In this document: piece by piece, positions 36,379 through 53,150 of the stretch
How the letters are laid out: the number at the start of each line of letters is the position of its first letter
How positions within the stretch are numbered: position 1 is the first letter of the stretch
Assembly: GCA_018466975.1 (NCBI GenBank)
Contig: CM031561.1
Coordinates: forward strand, 248,001 to 312,000
DNA: 64,000 nt
Direction of reading: 5' to 3'
Source of the DNA: Sparassis latifolia
Lineage: Eukaryota; Basidiomycota; Agaricomycetes; Polyporales; Sparassidaceae
Program-made: the position numbers and the translations under genes
The notes under the pieces: model-generated
Databases searched by the model: none
Seen by the model: the letters and a program-made list of their open reading frames with translations, nothing else
What the model was told of the DNA's origin: nothing

Positions 36379-38404
36379 TTATGTCCCTTCTACGTCTGTC
36401 TTGCGCTTGGCCTTCTTGATCTTGTGGATCTCCTCCCGCTTCCCGAAGTCAGAGTCATGCAACTCCTGCGATTACGGAAGAAATGGGTAACTGCGTCGTC
36501 CGACAGGCCGCATGACACTCACCATATTCGCCAAGCGCTTCGCTGTGGAGACCACATTGAGTTTCTCAAGGACTTTCTTTTCGGGCAAGGTCATCTCAGT
36601 TAACTTTGTTTCTATAGGGACGCCTGATAAGTCTGACGAATACTACTGCATGGCGTTCACTCACTGATACGCTCTTCCACCTTCAAGACCCGCTCCTCGT
36701 CCCTCTCCGTGACGAAACTGATGGCAATACCTCCCTTTCCCGCGCGAGCCGTCCGTCCCACTCTATGGGTGTACTCTTCCGGTTCATCAGGCATGTCCCA
36801 ATTGATGACAATCGCTACATCCTCAATATCCAGTCCACGAGCCCCGACATCGGTAGAAACCAATACAGGCACCACCGACGCACGGAAGAGCGACAGGGAA
36901 GACAGTCTCTCCCTCTGTGTGAGGCGTGAATGCAACGCAGTGCTGCGCACGTTCAAAGACTTGAGAAGGTACGTGAGGTAGGCAGCTGTGCGCGGATGTC
37001 TGCAAAAGATGATCGTGGGTGGTGGTTGCTCGATATCGTCTTCCTCTCCGACGGTGGGTTTTTTCTTCGCAGATTTCTTGGTCTTCGAAGAAGCCTTTTG
37101 ACCGCGATTTACTAGTTCGGGAGGCGCACGACGGAGGTGAAGTGTTGATTCTGGTGGATTGCACAAAAGATGGAACAGATATGCTTCCCGTACTTGTGAC
37201 GGTACCAAAACGTAGTGCTGCTTCAGCGTCTCGACTGTTTCGACACTGCATACGTGATGTAAGCATCAATATGCGTCTATCATCCATCTTGATACATACG
37301 TCTCTGCAATTCTGTGGATAAAGGGCCTTTGCTTGCCTGGTCTCGGTGACGTTTCTGCGAGAGTCTCGACAGCTGGGGTCAATGTAGCGGTAAACAGACA
37401 AGTCTGTCGCTCTTTCGGAAGTATTTCGAAGAGATAGGACAATTCCGGAGTAAATGTGGGAGTCAGCAAGCGATCCGCTTCATCGAGCACCTGAATTGCA
37501 TGAATACGAAGTGGCTGCAGCACCATCAGGTAGCACTCACCAGAAACTTGATTCTTGCAAGATTCCACTCTCCAGAAGTGCTCTTCAGATGGTCAACGAT
37601 GCGGCCAGGCGTGGCGACCACTACGTGCGGACGCTTGTCAAGCTCGAGAGCCTGAGACATCATGTCCATGCCTCCAACTACGACAGCAGTCCTCAGATTG
37701 AACGAGGCACCAAGGACAGCAAATTGTTCAGATATCTGGAACGCGAGTTCACTATATATGTCATATCAGTATCGTAGCCTGATCCCAATGGAGGGATGGA
37801 ACGAACCGCGTAGGGGTAAGGACTAGAGCAAATATGCCGTACGGGTCCACAGACAATTTGTGAATAATTGGCAAAGCAAATGCGATCGTCTTTCCTGAGC
37901 CTGTCTGCGCATTGCCAATGCAATCTCTGCCTTAGACGTCATTCGAGTCACTTTTCATCCAGGAGTGGATACATTACACTCGCCTTGCAATAGTGGTGGT
38001 ATACAAGCGGTTTGGATTTCGGTAGGAAGACGTATAGATATCTTGGACAACGCGTCGACAAGAGCAGAGGAAACACCAAGCGATGCGAACGTAGATGGTC
38101 GGAAAACTGCTGCTTTAGGTGCATCTGGGGGGACCACACGTGCAGTTCTAGGAACGAAGTTTATTCTCGATGAAGGCGTGTCATCCCCAATAGTCTCCGT
38201 TCGTGAGGAAAGTATACTGTCGTCCGAATCTACGGGCTCGTGGTCACTATCAGATGTCGAAGCCACGCTTTGCTCATCCTCAGAGTTGCTTGTGGCAGCT
38301 GTGTCCTGGGGCGGGAGGTCTGTACGTCTTCTCTTTCTGTTCGGCTCCTCCTGCATACGCAGGAGATCATCGGTTGTGAGGTTTCGTCGCTTTGCGCCAG
38401 CCAT
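36379..38404 (-). CDS. DBP8: DEAD-box RNA helicase Dbp8
   Basis: ATP-dependent helicase of 40S ribosome assembly. ATG 38404; the last exon is 36465-36379 (TAA). The N terminus is basic and Ser/Asp-rich. Motifs in order: Q motif [20 protein letters not shown] with [16 protein letters not shown]; Ia PTR with ELAFQ; Ib TPGR; II DEAD; III TAT instead of the usual [35 protein letters not shown] Lys-rich insert ([13 protein letters not shown]) lies between the two RecA lobes. [20 protein letters not shown] and the C-terminal [17 protein letters not shown] fit Dbp8 best. Several short introns. Confidence 0.9.
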
Positions 38405-38731
38405 AGTCAGAGGACGAAAGTTACGAAAGTGACGGGTTGCGCACGAAACTTCATCCGCCCCGTTTACGGTCCGTCGACAGTCCTTCGTTCCCACGCTGCG
38501 GTCCCAAAGCACGTGACCGAGCGCGCCCCCGAGCACGCGTCGGAGGGCGCGAGCGTAGTCTGCTGTCAAATCAGGGTAGTACACGATTTCGGAGTTACAT
38601 AAGCAACTTGATCTCCGAAGAGTAGATCTGGTGTAACACGATGCGTCATATGCGTCGGCCTCCGCAAGATAACACCCTCTGCGTCGTGTGAAATTTCCAA
38701 TAATTATACATTCCACTATCATAATGTCAGA
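38405..38731. other. Intergenic region DBP8/helicase fragment
   Basis: Promoter side of DBP8. No additional gene seen. Confidence 0.4.
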
Positions 38732-38979
38732 ATGACTTCTACATTCATTGGGCCATGCTCATTTCAATTCAGTTCACCTGAGGGACTCACACTCTGCCGG
38801 CAACTACTCGCAAGATCTCTACCTTATGATCCACACGACTATCAACTGGAAGGTGTCTGCAAGGCATTAGATGGCACCAACATTCTCGCTGTGACACCAA
38901 CGGGCTCTGGGAAGACAGGTTTCCTTAACATGGTCATGCTCATTGCTCAGACTATTGCAGATGAACCCATGCTGTGTCC
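38732..38979 (+). pseudogene. N-terminal fragment of a helicase gene, interrupted by transposons
   Basis: ATG 38732 opens a frame with YDPHDYQLEGVCKALDGTN and the Walker A motif AVTPTGSGKTGFLNMVMLIA, resembling the start of RecQ/DEAD-like helicases that are multi-copy in Agaricomycetes. After ADEPMLCP the sequence runs straight into an inverted-repeat element at 38980, and the frame ends at 39058 inside a copia LTR. No DEAD box follows, so the gene is broken. Confidence 0.7.
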
Positions 38980-39039
38980 TACATCAGGAAAACCCAACTT
39001 TTACTTAAAGGTGTCCTTATGTGACTTAAATGCACTTAT

Positions 39040-39367
39040 TATCGCAAGTACGCAGTGAGGGAGGAGGCGTCCAGGGGATGTCTGATGGATCTAGAGCGAG
39101 ACCAAGTGCAGCTCAGTCTCGTGCGATAGCAAACAAGTGACTGTATTAATACTAACCTAGAGCGGGACCAAGCACAGCTACTACAGGTCAGTAAGGAGAT
39201 AAAAGGTAGGTAAAGAGAGTATTCACCTCAGTCTCGTGCGACAGCAAACAAGTGACTGAGGTGCATCGTCCGAATGTCCGCCAGCACTACCTATGTGATT
39301 ATGTAAGTAACATGGTGGTGTAAATACCATACTACTCTGCCCATGTCGCAATGTATGTACTTCAACA
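39040..39367 (-). repeat. Copia 3' LTR
   Basis: Pairs with 51431-51756. Differences are nearly all transitions plus a 1-bp indel; by eye about 6 percent. The LTR carries an internal duplication: CTCAGTCTCGTGCGA followed by a GCAAACAAGTGACT-type block occurs twice (39113 and 39229). Confidence 0.85.
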
Positions 39368-39412
39368 TGCCCACTCAGGGTGACAGGAAATAAAGTATAT
39401 AAATGAAAATAC

Positions 39413-42400
39413 TTAAGCCAAGCCCATCCCCACTGAAAACTTCTCATACTTCTCAAGAGGAAGCCCCTTCATCAAGACATCAGCAACCTGATTTCTGGTA
39501 GGAACGTACTCAGGTTCGATCTCACTGGAGTCATACTTCTCGTGGATGAAGTGGTAGTGGATGGCAATGTGCTTGGTGCATTCATGGAAAGCAGTGTTTT
39601 TGGATAGTGTGATGGCGGACTGATTGTCGATGAGCAATGGAGTAGGGCCCTTCTGAACCTGTCCAATCTCTGAGAGAAAAGTGCGAAGCCAGACTGCTTC
39701 CTTTGTACCATGAGCACCAGCCATATACTCAGCTTCAGTGCTGGGCTGCACCGTTGAGTGCTGCCTCTTTGAAGACAGCTGACAGCACCTTCCAATATGA
39801 GGAAAACAATACCTGTGACCGATCGATGGTCATTTACGTTAGCTGCCCAATCTGCATCCACGTACCCAAGAAGGGGTTCCTTCTTCTTGGTAGTGCCCTG
39901 ATAGATGAGCTTCTTGTCTGCTGTCCCACGCAGGTAGCGATAGACCCGCATAAGAGCAATCCAGTGCTCCTTGCCTGGCGTTGCAGCATGCTGGCTCAAC
40001 ACGCCCACTGTAAATGCAAGGTCGGGGCGAGTCCCAATCATTGCATACATGAGAGAGCCAAGTGTGCTCTGGTAAGGCTTCGGGTCATAGGTGTGCTGAC
40101 CGGGCAGCAATTGGCCATACCATGTTGTGCGAGACATTTCTTGACATACTGGTGTTGCAAGAGCTCGAGGACATGGCGAGGATGATCACGGGTGATTTCC
40201 ATGCCGAGGAGCCATCGTGCTTGACCAAGGTCAGTCATCTCGAAGCAAGACTTGAGATCTTCCTTGAGGGTGGTGACAGCAGCGAGGTTGTCAGAAAGAA
40301 TGAGCATGTCATCGACATAAATGGTGATAATGAGGAGAATACCATCATCGATCTTGTAGAACACACTGTGGTCCAAGTGGCAGTGGGTGAACCTGAGTGC
40401 CTCGAACTCAGCACGGATCTTCTTGTACCACTCACGTCCAACCTGCTTAAGACCATAGAAGGCCTTGTTCAGCTTCCAAACGAGGCTGTTAGACCTCCAG
40501 AAGCCAGGGGAAACCTTCATGTCTCCTCATTAAGATCACCATTCAGGAATGCTGATTTGATGCCCATCTGGTGGATCTCGAGGTCAAGCTTGGCAGCAAG
40601 AGCGAGTAGTGTTCAGATGGAAGTGAACTTTGCGACAGGTGCAAAAGTTTTATTGAAGTCGAGGCCCTCAACCTGTGTAAAGCCCTTGGCAACAAGTCGA
40701 GCCTTGTACTTCTCAATTTCACCATCCAGTCCACACTTGATCTTGAAGACCCACTTGCAGTCTATGACCTTGTGATTCCGCAGGTGCTCCACTTTGTCGT
40801 AGAGCTTTGCTTTGACAAATGCATGTAGCTCCTTAGCACATGCAGCCTTCCAGCGTGCAGCATCGGGGCGTGACATTGCCTCCTCATATGTCTGTGGTTC
40901 ATCCCAGCTTGTGGCTTTGTGAGCATTCTCTGCATCACTCACTTCCTCTGCATTCTCCGGGTCTGCTGCTGCAACATCAGCACCCACTTCACCGACATCA
41001 TCCTGGCCCTTCAGTTTCCATGCATAGGAGGACACAAAGTAGCGGTCATCATCGGCCACTACCGGTGCCGTGTGCATTCGACCTGAACAGCACAGTTCTG
41101 GAGCCAGAGGAGGAGGAGGTGGTGGCTGCACAGCATGCGCGGCCGGCACCTAATTTCGGGCAGTGGTACATTGTCATCGCTGTCCTTATCTGTGTCATCA
41201 TCGTCATCCTCATTATCACTGTCATTCACATCCAGGAGCACAGGTGCATCCTTATCCTCATTATCACCCCAGGTGTCATTCACATCCAGGAGCACAGGGT
41301 GCATCCTGACATTTCCTTTGGAATGTGGACATAGGCTTTGCAGCTGAAAATGCGGAGGTGCACAATGCTCAGCTTGTTTCTAGTATAGGCCTCATGTGGT
41401 GTGAGATTGTCAGGGAGAGCGCAGGTTGGAACAGAGTTAAGGATGTGTACCACATGTAGCACGGCATCACCCCAGTATGTGTTCAGCAGTCCAGCATCAT
41501 TGAGCATGTTCCTGGCCATCTCCTCGATGGTGTGGTTTATCCACTCGGAAACACCGTTCTCCTGTGGAGTGTAGGGATTCATCTTTTCATGGTGGATGCC
41601 CTTCTCTTTGAGGTACGCTTTGAATTCCTTCGACTCGTACTCACTGCTGCCATCAGTCCACAGGATATTGGCATGCTGCCCGGTCTCGACCTCAGCTCAT
41701 TTAACAAAAGCTTTGAAGTGTGAAAGTGCTTCATCCTTCATCTTCATGAGGTTGGCGACAAGGTGGTGCATGTGTCCATCAATGAATGTGATGAAATAGC
41801 GGTGGCCAGACTGCATCTGAGTCTGCATGGGACCACAGACATTGGAGTAGATGCGATGGAGAATGTGGGGATTCTCGACCTTTGGGATCGGCTGACGTGT
41901 CTGCTTGCCATGGAGACAGGGCTTACATGTGATGCTGCTCACCTTCTCTCTGACGATCAACATGCCCTTGACCATTCCCTTCCACACCATCTTCAGCATG
42001 GAGTCTACGGAGATGTGACCAAGGCAGCAATGCCAGACCTGAGCGCTCGCACTGGATGTCATCTTTTTTGCAACAAAGGCATGGAGTGGGGGATCATCCA
42101 TGGAGTCATCGTAATGGGGAGGAAGATCTTCTGCCTGCAAGATGTAGGTACGCTTGGGGAGCTGCATGGTCACATCGAGAACATAGAGATTTCTCCACAT
42201 GTACCCAATGGCGCTAAGTCGGCCCTGGGCATTGCTGATGCGACACGTACCATCAGCGAAGCTAACATTGTAGCTGTTGCGGTCAAACTGCGAGACAGAG
42301 AGCAGGTTGCCATTGAGATCTGGGATGTGGAGAACTTCCTGCACAATGCCAGTGTTCATTGATCCATGGTCGACTGCTGCATGGAGTGTGACCTAACCAA

Positions 42401-42743
42401 TACCTATGGCAAGGATAAAATGCTCATCTTCGAGGTAAACATGCTTGGGCATAGCAAGAGCATGGTAGTTTATGAACCACTCGCGGTGAGATGTTATGTG
42501 GGAGGAAGCTCCTGAATTGACAATCCAGCGGTGGAGGTCATCACCACATGCCAACTCCTCAGCAACAAAGAGGCAGAGTGTCTCGGAGTCAGCCTCACTG
42601 ACGCTGGTGATCTTCGCAGATTCCTTCACATCAGCAGGCTTCTTAGCCTTCTTGTCGCCCTTCGCTGTGGTGCCCTTCACCTGGCTCACCTTGAACTTCT
42701 GACACTCATCCTTCGTGTGACCAGTGTATCCACAGAAAGCGCA
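39413..42743 (-). pseudogene. Copia pol remnant (integrase, RT, RNase H)
   Basis: Minus-strand frames, several times shifted, spell the copia order. At the 5' end CGYTGHTKDECQKFK is half of the gag zinc knuckle. The protease-region motif is WIVNSGASSHITSHREW. Next come the pre-integrase block LHIPDLNGNLLSVSQ with the H/C zinc site, and the integrase core NPYTPQENGVSEWINH. RT follows with WVFKIKCGLDGEIEKYKARL, LNKAFYGLKQVGREWYKKI and the catalytic YVDDML. RNase H reads YVDADWAANVNDHRSVTG and PSTEAEYMAGAHGTKEAVWL. The frame ends near 39413. It is not functional as it stands. Confidence 0.9.
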
Positions 42744-42748
42744 CTTGC
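42744..42748 (+). repeat. Left target-site duplication CTTGC of the gypsy element
   Basis: CTTGC precedes the LTR start TGTTACAATG at 42749 and recurs at 50611-50615 directly after the second LTR. A perfect 5-bp duplication marks the insertion. Confidence 0.92.
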
Positions 42749-43386
42749 TGTTACAATGCTCCTCAGTTATGGCACGTCTTTTCTTTTTCCTTTCTTCGTT
42801 CCCTTTACTTTACCAGACCACGTGATCCAACATGTGACTCATCAGAGCACAACCTCTGATTCTCTACTCAGATGTCCAGAACCCCTAGTCTAGGGTTACA
42901 CCAGATCCAACTCTGGACCTTCTTCTTATCACACATGCAAGATGTGCATGTATGCCTCATATTTACCTCATTCTGATACACGACTCATTATTCCCATTAG
43001 TAGATTATCTCTCACGATCTTACTCAGCTTTCCCATACATATTACTTCCTCACCGTTACTTTGCCCAGACATCGTTCACCTTATCTAGCCAATGAACGAT
43101 CCCATATTACTGCGTAGTACTGTGAATACCTTTTGTATAAGTAGACAACCTTGTCGAGCTAAATCCCCATCTCGACCTGGTTACCATTAAACCAGCTTTT
43201 CACTTGCCTCTGACTGAGATCGACTGTTAGTAGCAGACAGCTACTGCGAGTCATAAGAATGAACTCTGATCGACCTTCAGTGTGAGGACATCGCCAGAAG
43301 TGTCTCTTGAACGGACTTGTGTCTTAGACTAAGACCTTGTCTTGTGACGACTTGACTTGATGCTTGTGTTTCACTGCCGCGTAACA
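42749..43386 (+). repeat. Gypsy 5' LTR
   Basis: 638 bp, TG...CA ends. Compared with 49974-50610 I see about 15 transitions, one transversion and one 1-bp indel. Confidence 0.92.
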
Positions 43387-43640
43387 TTAGGTCGAGATCT
43401 TATTACTCTCTGTGACTTCCCAAAGTCTAACCATCTTCAGAGAGAGGTCTGTCTGAGAGACCAATAGGCCGAGGAGGCTGAGGTAATCACTTGAGCAATT
43501 AGCAAATAGGTGTATCAGTTCGAAGACAGAAGACACTCTACGGGCTTGTTAGCCGACAATGAACGAACCCACTTAGTTGAGGACATTGTGCAGTCTATGT
43601 GTAGACGTAGGTCACACAGAAGAATTTATCCACACTGAAT
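43387..43640 (+). other. Gypsy leader
   Basis: Sequence between the 5' LTR and the gag frame. The expected primer-binding site should start here (TTAGGTCGAGATC), but I cannot match it to a tRNA by eye. Confidence 0.4.
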
Positions 43641-48833
<5,193 letters not shown>

Positions 48834-48850
48834 AAGATGAGGAAACTGGA

Positions 48851-49027
48851 ATGACTACCATGACGGCCTTCCTCATTATCTTCCTAATCGTCCTCCACTG
48901 CACAACCCTCGCTTTCCTTTGGATCATCCACCGAATCCTTATCAGACGACTCGTCAAACATACACTCTTCACACGAGACAACCCACATGCTAACAGCTGG
49001 GGTGATCAGAACAATGCTTGGAACTGA
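48851..49027 (+). CDS. Post-pol membrane ORF A of the gypsy element
   Basis: 58 codons, ATG to TGA, starting 18 bp after the pol stop. Residues about 6-28 form one strong hydrophobic segment (AFLIIFLIVLHCTTLAFLWI), followed by a basic stretch (HRILIRRLVKH) and a polar tail. This predicts a single-pass protein with a basic juxtamembrane side. No family recognised. Conservation in sister copies is needed to prove it is a gene. Confidence 0.45.
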   Translation: MTTMTAFLIIFLIVLHCTTLAFLWIIHRILIRRLVKHTLFTRDNPHANSWGDQNNAWN

Positions 49028-49163
49028 CCAGGCAGTTCTTATCTCCATGGGAATACTCTTTATCGCCCAATGGATTTTCATCTATTTGATTGTCACCCAC
49101 ATCCACGACATTCTATTTCACATCACAGATAACCGCGATCCCCTTAATGACCGAAAGGTATAA
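48987..49163 (+). CDS. Post-pol membrane ORF B of the gypsy element
   Basis: Also 58 codons, ATG to TAA, in another frame and overlapping ORF A by 41 bases. One hydrophobic helix (ILFIAQWIFIYLIVTHIHDI) sits in the middle, with a polar C terminus (ITDNRDPLNDRKV). Two overlapping frames of equal length, each with one helix, recall viral small membrane proteins. The function is unknown. Confidence 0.45.
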   Translation: MLTAGVIRTMLGTDQAVLISMGILFIAQWIFIYLIVTHIHDILFHITDNRDPLNDRKV

Positions 49164-49189
49164 AAGGAGGAGAAGACGATGTATCATCA

Positions 49190-49962
49190 ATGCCCACTTC
49201 TGCTATAGATGACCTTGTTCACAATATACTCGCTGAAGTCACTTCCACAATTATGGGCACCCCCACATCACCTACACTTGTCAATGGAGTGCCCTCTTGA
49301 ACACAGACACCTGCACTTCATTGCCCTCACCTTCTATCAAACTCAGTCATGCATCGGATGAACAAGAATTTGCCACACGTCTGGTCTCGGCCATCCATAT
49401 TCCCGTCGACTTCACAGACATTCTCGTTGCCCTACGAAATCGCCCGCAAGATCGACAAGCGGTGGTTTCTATGCAGCGAGCATTGGAAATGGTCAAGTGG
49501 ATGCAGATGGCCAGACAAGAGCTCATCACAGCAGAGGAAAGGATGAGTAAAGCCCGAACCAGAGTTGACCAAGTCTGGTCGTTGATGTACAGTACGGTCA
49601 CTCATACAGCACAGGAAATCTGCAGGGAGCATGGAGATGAAGACATCGGACACATTCTCGGATACACCAATAATGCAATACCCACATCCACTCCTCGATC
49701 ATCACCGGAACCAATTCCTGTTCGACCTTGCCCTCCTCGTTCACATGTACCTACGGGTCAATCCCCGCTATCACAACCCTCCTTCTCACTTGCATCGACT
49801 TCTTCACGTCGCAGTCATCCTTACCGTGATGGACGTACACATGAACAATGACCATGAACCGGCCGACGGACGTGCTACAGATGTGGAGGTGATCATTATG
49901 TTCGGGACTGCCCCCGATGACGATGAAGACTACAATATTTCTTGTGGGACAAGAAACATTAG
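49190..49962 (+). pseudogene. Post-pol helical ORF with C-terminal CCHC zinc knuckle
   Basis: ATG 49190 reads MPTSAIDDLVHNILAEVTST. A one-base shift near 49297 leads to a frame with a helical, coiled-coil-like region (QRALEMVKWMQMARQELITA) and a Ser/Pro-rich linker. In the same frame, after two TGA codons (49849, 49855), the sequence reads TCYRCGGDHYVRDCPR, a CX2CX3HX4C knuckle. The stops could be CGA to TGA changes. The whole would be a nucleocapsid-like protein of roughly 250 residues encoded after pol, where some retroelements carry env. No known family. Confidence 0.5.
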
Positions 49963-49973
49963 ACGGAAGCTGA

Positions 49974-50610
49974 TGTTACAATGCTCCTCAGTTATGGCAC
50001 ATCTTTTCTTTTTCTTTCTTCGTTCCCTTTACTTTACCAGACCACGTGATCCAACATGTGACTCATCAGAGCACAACCTCTGATTCTCTACCCAGATGTC
50101 CAGAACCCCTAGTCTAGGGTTACACCAGATCCAACTCTGGACCTTCTTCTTATCACACATGCAAGATGTGCATGTACGCCTTATCTTTACCTCATTCTGA
50201 TACACGACTTGTTATCCCTATTAGTAGATTATCTCTCACGATCTTACTCAGCTTTCCCATACATATTACTTCCTCGCCGTTACCTTGCCCAGACATTGTT
50301 CACCTTATCTAGCCAATGAACGATCCCATATTACTGCGTAGTACTGTGAATACCTTTTGTATAAGTAGACAACCTTGTCGAGCTAAATCCCCATCTCGAC
50401 CTGGTTACCATTAAACCAGCTTTTCACTTGCCTCTGACTGAGATCGACTGTTAGTAGCAGACAGCTACTGCGAGTCATAAGAATGAACTCTGATCGACCT
50501 TCAGTGTGAGGACATCGCCAGAAGTGTCTCTTGAACGGACTTGTGTCTTAGACTAAGACCTTGTCTTGTGACGACTTGACTTGACGCTCGTGTTTCGCTG
50601 CCACATAACA
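49974..50610 (+). repeat. Gypsy 3' LTR
   Basis: 637 bp copy of 42749-43386, followed by the CTTGC duplication at 50611-50615. Confidence 0.92.
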
Positions 50611-50615
50611 CTTGC

Positions 50616-51312
50616 CCTTCTTGTTCTTGTCCTTGTCCTTCCCCTTTGACTTGGTATCAGCATGCTTCGCAATGAGCGCAGATGCTGCAGTCATCTCGCT
50701 GCATCGCTTCTCCTCGCTAAGGACCTTGTTGACGACCTTCTCGACAGTGAGTTTGGAGTCAGAGGCCATGAGGATAGTGCAAAGGGTCAAATAGGATGGA
50801 GGAAGAGAGATAGCCATAGCAATGGCAATGAGTATGTCATCTAGCATTAGCCCAAGCGTCTCGAGGATGTGGGCCTTCTGCTGCATCGTATTGAGCTGCA
50901 GCTCGAGCAGTGACTCGTCACTAAGTGTGCTGCGGAAAAGATCGCTGATGAGATAGGCTAAGGTTTGCTTGCCTCTGCCCTCGTAACACCTGTTCAACTT
51001 CTCCTATGCATCCTGTGCTGTCATTGAGTACATCACACTGTTGAGCAGCTCGTCCTTGAGTGTCAACGTGATCTGCGTGAGCACCTTATTGTTCCGGACA
51101 TCCCACTCTGCCTTCTTCATAGCATCCGCTGTTCCGGGGTCGGCTTCGGTGCCATCAATGAGCGAATAGAGATCACACAACCGAAGGATGGTAGTCGTGT
51201 GGTACTTCCACATCTGGAAGTTTCCGCCATTGCTTTTGAGGAACGGGACATCGTAGAGGCACTTAGACTCAGCTTTGGAGCTGGCCTGAGATATCAGCGG
51301 GTATAGAGACAT
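50616..51312 (-). pseudogene. Copia gag remnant
   Basis: Starts at ATG 51312 with MSLYPLISQASSKAESKCL and the copia-type GGNFQMWKYHTTTILRL. A TAG near 51004 interrupts it, then the UBN2-type capsid continues (LLELQLNTMQQKAHILETLG; MASDSKLTVEKVVNKVLSEE) and ends in a Lys-rich stretch. The next codons (K-C-A-F-C) continue across the gypsy insertion at 42743, which proves that the gypsy element entered the gag zinc knuckle. Confidence 0.88.
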
Positions 51313-51430
51313 AGTTTGACAGGGGTGTGAATGAGAGAAGCAGCTTATGGGAAAAGAAGGTGATGGTGAGTGATTGAGTTCTCGATATTTCCGATGCTGT
51401 CAGATTCAGTTGAAGCTGGGGCTCATAACC

Positions 51431-51756
51431 TATCGCGAGTACGCAACGAGGGGGGAAAGCATCCAGAGGATGTCTGATGGATCTAGAGCGAGACCAAGTG
51501 CAGCTCAGTCTCGTGCGATAGCAAATGAGTGACTGTATTAATACTAACTTAGAGCGGGACCAAGTGCAGCTACTACAGGTCAGTAAGGAGATAAAAGGTA
51601 GGTAAAGAGAGTATTCACCTCAGTCTCGTGCGATAACAAACGAGTGACTGAGGTGCATCGTCCGAACGTCTGCCAGCACTACCTATGTGATTACATAAGT
51701 AACATGGTGGTGTAAATACCATACTACTCTGCCCATGTCGCAATGTATGTACTTCA
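51431..51756 (-). repeat. Copia 5' LTR (interrupted by the LINE)
   Basis: Matches 39040-39367. The final ACA of the match lies at 61548-61550, after the LINE and its duplicated target. Confidence 0.85.
51743..51756 (+). repeat. Left target-site duplication of the LINE
   Basis: ATGTATGTACTTCA here recurs at 61534-61547 directly after the A-rich tail. A 14-bp duplication is typical of target-primed reverse transcription. Confidence 0.9.
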
Positions 51757-52616
51757 CCCCTGGTGGTCCCCTCCACTACGGGACCCCCCTGCGCCGACCT
51801 CTACGTGGTCCAGGGGACAAGTACCTCCAACGAAGGGAAACCAATGGGTGCAGGAGAAGACAACAGGATGAAAACACTGAAACCGGGCTGCTCTTTCATG
51901 ACGTAAGAACCCACTAACTCCACCAACTGACCACCTATCGCCCAATTTCCCCCTGGTTTTCTCTTTAACATCTCCTAAACTGTCGCATCTAGCGATAGCC
52001 CTACTAGGCTGACGGTCACCATGCCGGCCCGCCTGCAGAACCCCTACTAGCAAGCTGCCCCCCCTTTTTTCTCTTGTCTGCATCACTTCCCGCCCCCTCT
52101 CCTCCCCTCTATCGTCTCTATCTATACCTCCCCCTTGTGCATGCCTACATGCCCCCCATATCTTCAACCCCTGCCTCGTGCCCTCCTGTCAATCTTGACA
52201 TCCCGCTAACCAGCGCACTATATCACGTGACCCTCATCCACTTACATGCCTGCCCCTGCCAATAAAACAGGCCCTCGCATCTGTACCATGTCAGAGGCAT
52301 ATCTATGCCACCCACCCTATCTATATGCTACCCTACTTATAACACAGAACACCCCTCCAATCATGTAAATTAGATCCATACGACTCTGTAACATATCTCC
52401 CCTGCAGACAGTCCTCCTACCACTAGTTCAGCCTTGTGACCGCCACTGAGATCTAATGAACATACCCCCTCTCATGCCTCAGAAATGAACCTGATGTCGC
52501 TTAGCCAAACTTCTACCTTACAACATTGATAAAATGGAACGTGACCTAGCAGACGCTCAAAGAAACGCCCGCTAGACGTTTTAAACAGTGGCCCCCCTCC
52601 TGCAACACAATGCACT
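51757..52616. other. LINE 5' region, non-coding
   Basis: C-rich sequence with no supported frame. Its first 65 bases contain an inverted pair, CCCCTGGTGG and TGGTCCAGGGG, that could fold. Confidence 0.4.
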
Positions 52617-53150
52617 ATGAACTGCCCGCCATCACCATGGCTCCCTCCCTTCCACTTTGTCCCTCCTCCAACACCACCCATAAATACACTGTACCGACCA
52701 GCTGTCCTGACCACCTCCATCGCAGACCAATCGCGCATCCCCCTCTCTCACCCATCCAACCTTCTGGACGATGGTATCTTTTTCGAGGACATCACCTTTT
52801 GCCCACCTCTCCTTGAACCTTTCTCTGACACCATCACTGTTTGGATTCACCGCCCGGTCACCAAACCTTCCCGCAAACACCCGTGGTGTGTTGCTCTTCT
52901 GACGCACATTCCCCTTGCTGTTGGCCGACAAGTCCACATCGGCCACTATGACCGCCATATCATCATGACCTTCCTCCGCATCGGAAGCCACAACATCATT
53001 TTCAAAGTGCTGGAGCCGGTGTCCGATGTGACGTTCTACCTCTCCACTCTGCTCAATTGGGCTGACTCTGCCTATGGCAATGTCAATCACTTCAAGCAAG
53101 GCCTTAAGCTGGAAAACTCACAGAGGATGATACCCCCCACCCTCCTGTAG
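52617..53150 (+). other. Unassigned 177-codon frame in the LINE 5' part
   Basis: The open frame reads like a folded protein in part (SDTITVWIHRPVTKPSRKHP; HIGHYDRHIIMTFLRIG; VLEPVSDVTFYLSTLLNWA). I recognise no family. It may be a decayed ORF1 portion or a fragment of another element. Confidence 0.35.
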
